Positions 13,328 to 19,110 of a stretch of DNA of 19,110 nucleotides are shown piece after piece. The notes under the pieces were generated by a model that was not told the origin of the DNA, made no database searches, and worked only from the letters and a program-made list of their open reading frames with translations. The translations under genes were made by a program, and so were the position numbers. How positions within the stretch are numbered: position 1 is the stretch's first letter; every line of letters begins with the position of its first letter. Origin of the DNA: Patescibacteria group bacterium (lineage in GTDB: Bacteria > Patescibacteria > UBA1384 > CAILIB01); assembly GCA_020696955.1 (NCBI GenBank), contig JAJFBK010000003.1, positions 1-19,110 on the forward strand. Reading direction: 5' to 3'.

Positions 13328-14522
13328 AACGAATAGCTTCGATTGGGTTGATCTTGGCTGCTCTTCGGGCAGGATAAATACCGGTTATGGCTGCGATTGC
13401 CAGGGCCAGGAGAATAAAGGAGCCTATCATTTCCCACTGGTTGAGAAACAGCTGGGGAACTGACCCTCCGGCCAGGGTAGCCAAAAGGACAAGAAGGAAA
13501 ATGGTTATCTGCTGCATAAGAAATGCCAAGCCAATACCGGCAAGTCCTCCGATCAGTCCCATGAGCAGGGCCTCGGTTAAAAAGAGTCTGCTAATGTCAG
13601 ATTTCTTGACTCCTAACGCCTTCATAATACCAATTTCTCGCGTTCTTTCTAAGAGGCTTACAGTCAGGGTATTAAACATTCCTATGCTGGCCACGAAAAT
13701 CGCAATTATTCCCAGTCCCCCCATAATCATTTGGATCCAGAGAAACACTCGTTTGATTTCATCGATAGTATCCACTACTTTGCTGACTTTATAGCCGTTG
13801 GCTATCAGGGAATCGCTGACGGATTGCACATCATCAAGCGAGGAGACTGTCACTTTTGCATTTTCATACGAGGGTAGATTTTTCCCGGCCAAGTTCTCCA
13901 CATAGCTTAACGGCAGGTAGGCCACTACTGCCCCTGAATCCACTACGCCGCTCACGCTGATGTTTTGGGCGGGCTCTGCATCTGGATGTTTCTCGGGATC
14001 CAAAGTCATAGAAAATACTACCAAGGGGGCTTTTGAAGCAGTTAGTCCAAAGAGCTTGAGAAAGCCGCTGCTTACTACCATGACTTGGCTGTCTTCCTTT
14101 TGATAATAGCTGCCTGCCACAAGCTGAGAATCTTCACTTATTTGCAGATAGGCAGGGTCAACTCCGATGACCGTAGCCGGAGCCTTTTGGTTTTCAAGGA
14201 TTATTTCTCCTTTGAGGGCCAATTTGGGAAGTACCTGTTCGGTCTTTGGTGCTGAATCAATCTTTGTAACCGCAGCGGCATTTAAGGGCTGAAGTTCTTC
14301 TGATCCCGAGGTTACGGTGATAGAAAGAAGCGAAGCCGATTTGGAAACCGCACCTAAGGTCAGTCGCTCAAGACCCATCCCAAAAGAAACGAGATAGGTG
14401 ATCACGGAAATACTGAAGGCGATAGCCCCCATAGTCAAAACAGACCTTAGGCGGTTGCGCTTAAGCGAGCTGAAGGCCAGTGTTAGAAGGTCAGACAGAC
14501 GTATTGAGGCTGCTTTGCTCAT
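13320..14522 (-). CDS. MacB/FtsX-type ABC transporter permease
   Basis: A 400-residue membrane protein of the type VII ABC family (MacB, LolC/E, FtsX). It has TM1 at about 28-48, a large extracytoplasmic MacB-like domain (about 52-258), then TM2 (262-286), TM3 (312-340, possibly running on to 351) and TM4 (365-384). Family landmarks are the cytoplasmic coupling segment ERTREIGIMKALG (292-304) after TM2 and the C-terminal YPARRAAKINPIEAIRYE. Such permeases generally do not pass substrate through the membrane. They convert cytoplasmic ATP hydrolysis into movement of the outer domain, for export, lipoprotein release or hydrolase activation. The gene starts 32 bases inside the ATPase gene and its stop overlaps the FnIII gene, so this trio is likely translated together. 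No MacA-like adaptor is visible in the window. The substrate is unknown. Confidence 0.92.
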   Translation of the reverse strand: MSKAASIRLSDLLTLAFSSLKRNRLRSVLTMGAIAFSISVITYLVSFGMGLERLTLGAVSKSASLLSITVTSGSEELQPLNAAAVTKIDSAPKTEQVLPKLALKGEIILENQKAPATVIGVDPAYLQISEDSQLVAGSYYQKEDSQVMVVSSGFLKLFGLTASKAPLVVFSMTLDPEKHPDAEPAQNISVSGVVDSGAVVAYLPLSYVENLAGKNLPSYENAKVTVSSLDDVQSVSDSLIANGYKVSKVVDTIDEIKRVFLWIQMIMGGLGIIAIFVASIGMFNTLTVSLLERTREIGIMKALGVKKSDISRLFLTEALLMGLIGGLAGIGLAFLMQQITIFLLVLLATLAGGSVPQLFLNQWEMIGSFILLALAIAAITGIYPARRAAKINPIEAIRYE

Positions 14523-15378
14523 TTACATGAAGTAAGGTTCCGTCCTTTATATAAAATATTCTGGTTGCATAGGGAAGAAAGACTTCGCTGTGTGTCACTA
14601 AGATTATAGTTCGTTCCTCTTGCTTATGTAAGCGCTCGATCTCTTGGATAACAGTCTGGGCAGAGGCGGAGTCAAGATTTCCAGTCGGCTCATCGACGAG
14701 CAGGATCTCAGGATCATGGACAAGGGCACGTGCCAAGGCCACCCGTTGTTGCTGTCCTCCCGAAAGCTGGTTCGGATAATAACCTGCGAATTCTTCCAGG
14801 CCAAACTTGGTAAGGATGCGCATTGCCTCATGCCTTCTCCATTCCTGAGGGGCGCCGGCCAGCATCAGGGGAAAGGATACGTTCTCCCATACTCGCAAGG
14901 AAGGGAGCAGGTTGAAGTTTTGAAAGACCAGGCCGATGTGTTCACGGTGGTAGATGGCCATATCGTCATCTCCCAGGGTGTGAATTGCCTGGCCACGTAC
15001 TCGTATCTCACCTCTGGAAGGGACTTCCAGGCCAGCCAAAAGATTGAGGAGGGTTGATTTTCCGGAGCCGGATGGCCCGTAAATAATGATGTATTCTCCT
15101 TTTTCTACGGTAAAGTTGATTCCCTTGACGACTTCGTTATAAGAAATGCCTTGTCCGTAGGATTTTGTAAGGTTGAGACAGCGGAAAATTTCTTTCCCTG
15201 AGCCATTTTCTTGGCTGAAAAGAGGTTCCGGATGGGATATCTCGTATCCTGGCAGGGAATCGCTATCAACCTCTCGCCGCAGTGTCTGCAACAAAGGGTC
15301 GTTAGGAACCTCCAGCTGGGAATCACTGGTGTCAACCAGGTTCCTTTCATCAGGCATAAGAAGTTCTTGTTCTGTCAT
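14491..15378 (-). CDS. ABC transporter ATP-binding protein (LolD/MacB type)
   Basis: A 295-residue cytoplasmic ATPase that pairs with the next gene's permease. Walker A is GPSGSGKST (101-109), the Q-loop is Q153 in VFQNFNLLP, the signature is [15 protein letters not shown] (205-219), Walker B is ILLVDE (225-230) followed by the D-loop region PTGNLDS, and the switch His is H263 in VTHS. All key residues are intact. It is longer than usual for the family because of an acidic, polar N-terminal extension of about 62 residues with no recognisable fold. This could be a docking region or reflect an annotated start that is too early, although the ATGA overlap with the kinase stop supports the start used here. 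It overlaps the permease start by 32 bases. Confidence 0.93.
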   Translation of the reverse strand: MTEQELLMPDERNLVDTSDSQLEVPNDPLLQTLRREVDSDSLPGYEISHPEPLFSQENGSGKEIFRCLNLTKSYGQGISYNEVVKGINFTVEKGEYIIIYGPSGSGKSTLLNLLAGLEVPSRGEIRVRGQAIHTLGDDDMAIYHREHIGLVFQNFNLLPSLRVWENVSFPLMLAGAPQEWRRHEAMRILTKFGLEEFAGYYPNQLSGGQQQRVALARALVHDPEILLVDEPTGNLDSASAQTVIQEIERLHKQEERTIILVTHSEVFLPYATRIFYIKDGTLLHVNEQSSLNTSV

Positions 15379-16928
15379 GAGGAGGCGGTTTCAGGCTTTT
15401 TGTCATACAGTGGAGCGGTCAAGGTAAAGGTAGTGCCCTTTCCTTTCTCACTTACCATGCTAATGGAGCCACCGTGTTTTTTCAAAAGGGATTGGGCAAC
15501 GTACATTCCCAGGCCTGACCCGTTGGCAAACATTTTAGAAGCCTGGTCCCCACGCATGAACCGGGTAAAGAGGCGGCTTTGTTCCTCGGTGTCCATTCCG
15601 ATGCCGCTGTCCGCTATGGTGATCTCAATTTCCTTTTCCTTTTGTCGGCAGGCAATCCTTACAAACCCGTTTTCCGTATATTTTATGGCGTTATCGACAA
15701 AATTGTTAACAATCTGGTAGAAGGCTTTTTCATCAAGAAATGAATCTGGAACTTCGCCAATCTGTTCATAGCTCAGTTCGAGGTTCTTGTTTTGGGCAAG
15801 TACTTTTAGGTCTTGTACTAATTGGCCGCAAATCGAACCGTAGTTTCCCTTATCGAAGGTAAGCTCCTTTCTTCCCTGTTCGATCCTGGAGATATCCAAA
15901 AGATCATTTACCAAGTCCACCATTCTCTTGGTGCTTTTAAGTGACTCTTCCAAGAGTTCACGCTGCGAGTCAGGCAGGCTGAGATTCGCTGCCTCGTCGA
16001 CGATCATGGAGAGCGACCAGTGAATTATGGAAAGGGGAGTCCTGAGCTGGTGTGAGGCCGCATTCATGAAGTCAGTCTTTTGAATGTCTAATTCACGCAG
16101 CTGATCATTAATTTCTTCTAAGCGTTTCTTGGCTGTAAGAGCCTGGTTTTTTTGACTGTATTCTTGGAAATAATATTGCTTGAGTTTTTCCACCATGTTT
16201 TGAAACTCGCGCGATAATTGCTCAAGTTCGTCATTGGTAGTGATATCCGGATAGGCATTCAAATTGCCGGCCCTAATCGCCAAGGCTGACTCGGTAAGCT
16301 TAATGATGGGCTTGGTAAGGCGAGAGGCCAAGATATAGGCGGCTATGATTCCAACCAATACTCCCAAGGTTCCTAAAGAAATGAAGAGTCGTGCCAAACG
16401 GTTAAATTCCCCATCAATGACATCTTCCTCGATACCCAGCCTAACGGAATAAATCGGCTGGTTCTGAGAAATAAAAGGGGCCACGTAATTGTAATAAGTG
16501 GCATCACCTCTAACGACCTTTCCTCGGAGTACTTCCCCGGTAATGTTTGAGGGCGTAAGGTCGTCGGTGTATGTCTTTCCGGTCAAGCTTTCAGGGCCAC
16601 TTAGCGTGTCTAGGTAGACTTTCTTGTTGGCGTCAATTACCATTACGTACTTGACTCCTTTCAAGCCCTTTACCCGAGAGACCGCAGTCAATACCCCTTC
16701 CCGATTACCGCTTATAAAGCTCGGGTAAATGCCGGAAGCAAGGTTATCCGCTAAAAGCCTATAAGAACCGTCAGTAATGCTTACGAGACGATCTCGGACA
16801 GGAAAATAAAGGGCCAAGGCCAAGGCGCTGATGACGGCCGCAATAAAGAACCCTTGAGCAAGGGCAAAGCGTAATCGTACGCTGCTTTTTGGCTTCCACA
16901 AACTATTGCTGTCCGAAAGTTTCACCAT
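15375..16928 (-). CDS. Sensor histidine kinase (extracytoplasmic sensor, HAMP, HisKA, HATPase)
   Basis: A 517-residue membrane kinase. TM1 is at about 20-42. An extracytoplasmic domain of about 130 residues has a Cache/PDC-like strand pair (YVMVIDANKKVYLDT). TM2 is at about 183-206 (FISLGTLGVLVGIIAAYILA). A HAMP linker follows (SRLTKPIIKL to FQNMVEKL) and then a coiled-coil-like stretch. HisKA carries the phospho-acceptor H293 in ASHQLRTPL. HATPase_c has the N-box NNFVDNAIKYT (around 410), G1 DSGIGM (around 439) and G2 GSGLGMYVAQ. All catalytic boxes are intact. The AAAGGAGG ribosome binding site directly abuts the ATG at 16928; a GTG is the next codon and could be the true start. The response-regulator stop is 16 bases upstream, and the kinase stop overlaps the ABC ATPase start (ATGA). 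That coupling to an ABC transporter recalls Bce-type sensing modules, though here the kinase has its own full sensor domain. Confidence 0.93.
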   Translation of the reverse strand: MVKLSDSNSLWKPKSSVRLRFALAQGFFIAAVISALALALYFPVRDRLVSITDGSYRLLADNLASGIYPSFISGNREGVLTAVSRVKGLKGVKYVMVIDANKKVYLDTLSGPESLTGKTYTDDLTPSNITGEVLRGKVVRGDATYYNYVAPFISQNQPIYSVRLGIEEDVIDGEFNRLARLFISLGTLGVLVGIIAAYILASRLTKPIIKLTESALAIRAGNLNAYPDITTNDELEQLSREFQNMVEKLKQYYFQEYSQKNQALTAKKRLEEINDQLRELDIQKTDFMNAASHQLRTPLSIIHWSLSMIVDEAANLSLPDSQRELLEESLKSTKRMVDLVNDLLDISRIEQGRKELTFDKGNYGSICGQLVQDLKVLAQNKNLELSYEQIGEVPDSFLDEKAFYQIVNNFVDNAIKYTENGFVRIACRQKEKEIEITIADSGIGMDTEEQSRLFTRFMRGDQASKMFANGSGLGMYVAQSLLKKHGGSISMVSEKGKGTTFTLTAPLYDKKPETASS

Positions 16929-16936
16929 CCTCCTTT
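16929..16936 (-). promoter_or_regulatory. Ribosome binding site of the kinase gene with zero spacing
   Basis: AAAGGAGG (complement of 16929-16936) is a near-perfect anti-Shine-Dalgarno match but touches the ATG with no spacer, where five to nine bases are usual. The second codon is GTG, which would give a three-base spacer. Downstream in-frame alternatives (TTG at codon 10) are too far away. Either the ATG is used inefficiently or initiation is at the GTG. Confidence 0.55.
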
Positions 16937-16944
16937 GGGGCTCA

Positions 16945-17427
16945 TCAAGAGTTGTTGTTGGGCTCGCCTGGTCTGAGTACCTCTGACATTGGCATTACGT
17001 CCTGAATCGAATCGAAAGCCGCATAGCCAGGACCTTTTGATCCATCTGGTTGGCTTGACTCGTTTTCGAATATCTTCTTTATCTTGCTTAAAATTTCGGC
17101 AGGCGAAAACGCCGCTTTTACGATGTAGTCGATAGCTCCTAGACTATATGCACGCTCGATGTCGGTTCTTTGAGCGAAGTTGGAAAAAATGACGACTTTT
17201 GGAATTGTCTTTCCTTCTTCTTTCAGTTTCTCCAATACTTGAAAGCCACCCATCTTGGGTAGCAACAGGTCTAACAACACGAGGTCGGGTATCTCAGGAC
17301 CAGAGAGGGCTTCATAGGCCTGCTCACCGTCATAGGCATGGATGACCTCAAAGTTCTCTTCCTTCAGTTTGATGTCGATGATCTTGGCCAACATCTGCTC
17401 ATCTTCTACAACAAGAATACGCTTCAT
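16945..17427 (-). CDS. Receiver-only response regulator
   Basis: A 160-residue CheY-like receiver. The phosphorylation site is D53 in DLVLLDLLLP, the acidic pair E8/D9 is in VVEDE, the switch Ser is S82 in VVIFSNF, and the conserved Lys is K104 in IVKAAFSP. The receiver ends near residue 122. The last 38 residues (from SSQPDGSKG to PNNNS) are polar and show no helix-turn-helix, HD, GGDEF or other output domain. It therefore probably acts by protein-protein contact or by passing phosphate on, not by binding DNA. The kinase begins 16 bases downstream and is its obvious partner. Upstream, a TATAGAGGATAAAT stretch (minus strand, near 17436-17448) could hold a -10 box, but no matching -35 is visible, so co-transcription with the hydrolase gene is more likely. 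Confidence 0.92.
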   Translation of the reverse strand: MKRILVVEDEQMLAKIIDIKLKEENFEVIHAYDGEQAYEALSGPEIPDLVLLDLLLPKMGGFQVLEKLKEEGKTIPKVVIFSNFAQRTDIERAYSLGAIDYIVKAAFSPAEILSKIKKIFENESSQPDGSKGPGYAAFDSIQDVMPMSEVLRPGEPNNNS

Positions 17428-17478
17428 AAGACAAATTTATCCTCTATACAGATTCATGTTCGCATATTTACCCTCCAC

Positions 17479-19110
17479 CTACAACTTATGCCTCTTCTTT
17501 TTTAAGGCAAAGAGGCTGGCCAGAATTAGAAGGGTGCCACCTGTTGCCCAGGCTACCAACAAGAAATGAAGATTGTTTGTTGATTCTTCATGAGGCTTCT
17601 CTTCTGGAACTGGGGAGCTGACAGGTTCTGATGGATTGGTAGGTTTGGAATCAAGGGCGATTTTGTAGGGCACATATTTTTTGGGTGGAGAAGGGGTAGG
17701 AGTAGCGCTGTGCAAAGATAATTGAGGTGCCGGGGATGCTTCCTGTAAGCCAAGAAAGGGAGTTGGTTTTGCAGTTTCCTCATGTCTATAGAAAAGAGTT
17801 GCTTCTTCTCCTTCCTCCATATGAAAAGTGTGAATGTCGCCGTTCTCCACCCACCACCGGACCTCGGTGGTTTCTCGTGCCTTGATCTGTATCGTATACT
17901 CTCCAAGCATTTTCGGTACTACCATCCACAGCAGTTCAGGCGAAGAAAATACCTCGCCCTTTTCCGGATTGCCATCAGGCTCTTCCGAAGAGCGCATAAT
18001 CCCATTGGGGAAGGTAATGGAGACTGATATGGGGCAGTCAAATAAGAAGGAGAGAGGAGAAGGGCGGGGTTTCTCAGGGGCCGTCACAGCTTTCTTTCCC
18101 GGATAGAGAGTCTCTACCGTCTCTTCGGCTACCACTTTTATGATTTCTGAATGTCCTGCTGGCCAAAAGAACGTTTCTTCTTCGGGCAATACTGAGCTGA
18201 GTACTGGCACGGTGGCATCGCCATTGTCGAATACTTCCTGCAGGGGTTGGCCATCGGGCCAGAGTTCTTTTCCTGATCCTGGCGAAAGATGGAGTCCAGT
18301 CAGGGTTTGGATTGAATTTCCGGCAAAAACGATTGGCGACACTCGGCGCTTGAAAAGAAAGGTCCGTTCACTCAAATCCAGAAGCGTCTGGTTGCGTTCC
18401 GTTAGGAGGGACGGATCTAGGACCTGTCCTGAGTGAAGAAGCGAAGGATATATGGGAAGAAGATCTTTGGCCGAGGGGAAGAACGTACGAATTATCTGGT
18501 AGTCAGGATCATGAGGCCTTTTGAACCAATAGGAATAAAATCTTACCAAGTGCATAAGCGGCTGCCAATCTGGAGGCAAGATTCCTCCCTGCCAGGCTGA
18601 ATAAGCTTTGGCGGCACCTTGGTTCGGTGGCGCCACTTGGATGATTTTGGCCACATCTCCCTTGTACCGATCTGAACTTATGTAGGAGCGCCCAACAATT
18701 CCCCCAAATGAATGAGTTACCAAATTGACCGTTTGGGAGCCGTACTTTGCTTTTACCTTTTCAATAAAAGGTTCTAGATAAAGCTGGGAGGCCAATTCGG
18801 CCGGTAGTCGCCAATCGTAATAAGCAATTTCATGCGGTACCGAGCTAGCCTTCAGGGTTTCTAGAAAGTCCCCATACTCAGGATTGATTAAGTCGATGAA
18901 TCTCCAGCCTTCACGACTTGCTTCAGCGGTAGGAGCCTTGACCAGCTGAGAAAGATTTATCGAAGTCCCATATCCAGGGACAAAAATAGTGGGAACCTCA
19001 GGAGCGGTGCAGTACTTTATATCGGCTCTCAGCAAGAGGGAGCTTCCCTCTCGACTACCAGTAGGACGGCAGCTGTAAGGAAAGGATGAAGCTATGAAAT
19101 GAGCCCCTTC
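17479..19110 (-). CDS. LCAT-like alpha/beta hydrolase, C-terminally membrane-anchored (5' partial)
   Basis: The reading frame is open to the right edge of the window, so the start and any signal peptide lie outside. The first possible start inside is a TTG at 19035 (used for numbering), preceded by 25 more in-frame codons. The catalytic domain resembles lecithin:cholesterol acyltransferase-type lipases. It has the oxyanion-side motif FVPGYG (18-23), nucleophile S109 in VTHSFGGIVG (a Thr replaces the first Gly of GxSxG), acid D273 in NGDATVPVLS and base H295 in AGHSEI. A beta-sandwich-like domain follows (about 325-415), then a Pro/Ser/Thr-rich stalk (about 425-485) and a membrane helix (about 490-510) ending in KKKRHKL. 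This is the layout of an enzyme tethered to the outer face of the membrane. It probably hydrolyses or transfers lipid acyl groups; the substrate is unknown. The response-regulator gene follows after 51 bases. Confidence 0.85.
   Translation of the reverse strand, partial: EGAHFIASSFPYSCRPTGSREGSSLLLRADIKYCTAPEVPTIFVPGYGTSINLSQLVKAPTAEASREGWRFIDLINPEYGDFLETLKASSVPHEIAYYDWRLPAELASQLYLEPFIEKVKAKYGSQTVNLVTHSFGGIVGRSYISSDRYKGDVAKIIQVAPPNQGAAKAYSAWQGGILPPDWQPLMHLVRFYSYWFKRPHDPDYQIIRTFFPSAKDLLPIYPSLLHSGQVLDPSLLTERNQTLLDLSERTFLFKRRVSPIVFAGNSIQTLTGLHLSPGSGKELWPDGQPLQEVFDNGDATVPVLSSVLPEEETFFWPAGHSEIIKVVAEETVETLYPGKKAVTAPEKPRPSPLSFLFDCPISVSITFPNGIMRSSEEPDGNPEKGEVFSSPELLWMVVPKMLGEYTIQIKARETTEVRWWVENGDIHTFHMEEGEEATLFYRHEETAKPTPFLGLQEASPAPQLSLHSATPTPSPPKKYVPYKIALDSKPTNPSEPVSSPVPEEKPHEESTNNLHFLLVAWATGGTLLILASLFALKKKRHKL

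Noticed and set aside
16900..17430. Alternative genetic code with UGA as glycine
   Set aside because: TGA terminates the response regulator and the kinase at positions matching normal protein ends and the next gene's start, so UGA is a stop.
17479..19035. The hydrolase as a complete gene starting at the TTG at 19035
   Set aside because: The frame continues without a stop to the window edge, and a C-terminally anchored surface enzyme needs an export signal that is not present after this TTG.

Overview
The window looks like chromosomal DNA from a small-genome bacterium, most likely of the Candidate Phyla Radiation (Patescibacteria). This is an inference. It rests on two small single-pass membrane proteins (1351-1734 and 10516-10962) that resemble families I recall mainly from that group, on tightly overlapping genes, on the scarcity of Shine-Dalgarno sequences on most starts, and on a giant low-complexity secreted protein with fibronectin-type and tail-fibre-like neighbours. 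TGA acts as a stop, so the code is the standard bacterial one and not the UGA-glycine code of Gracilibacteria/Absconditabacteria. No tRNA, rRNA, CRISPR array, transposase, integrase or phage morphogenesis gene was recognised.

Left edge, + strand (121-1033): an overlapping two-gene unit, a MazG-type house-cleaning nucleotide pyrophosphohydrolase followed by a class I SAM-dependent methyltransferase. A strong intrinsic terminator closes it. A second terminator for the opposite strand lies immediately beyond, so this is a convergent boundary.

Middle, - strand (10358 down to 1095): a 2882-residue secreted protein fills 8.6 kb. After a signal peptide it has a baseplate/adhesin-like N-terminal domain, then about 1300 residues of tail-fibre-type repeats that include two tandem modules of about 400 residues and a partial third. 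Next come two tandem units of about 455 residues, each with a six-blade Kelch propeller that appears to be inserted into another repeat domain. The C-terminus has a VGIGT motif and a Cys-paired beta domain. The next gene, a small membrane protein, overlaps its 3' end, and a 63-residue membrane protein follows.

Right part, - strand (19110 down to 10516): a compact gene series, probably one operon. In transcription order it contains an LCAT-like surface-anchored alpha/beta hydrolase (5' end outside the window), a receiver-only response regulator, a Cache-like/HAMP sensor histidine kinase, a LolD/MacB-type ABC ATPase, a MacB/FtsX-type permease, a secreted protein with five fibronectin III domains, a membrane-anchored TPR protein and a small membrane protein. 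A strong terminator ends it. Four junctions overlap or nearly touch.

Reading it together (inference): this is a cell-surface locus. A two-component system is coupled to a MacB-family ABC machine and to surface proteins (hydrolase, FnIII protein, TPR scaffold), next to a separately promoted giant adhesin-like fibre. In an episymbiotic lineage such a set would fit sensing and contacting another cell, but no sequence feature here proves a host-interaction role.
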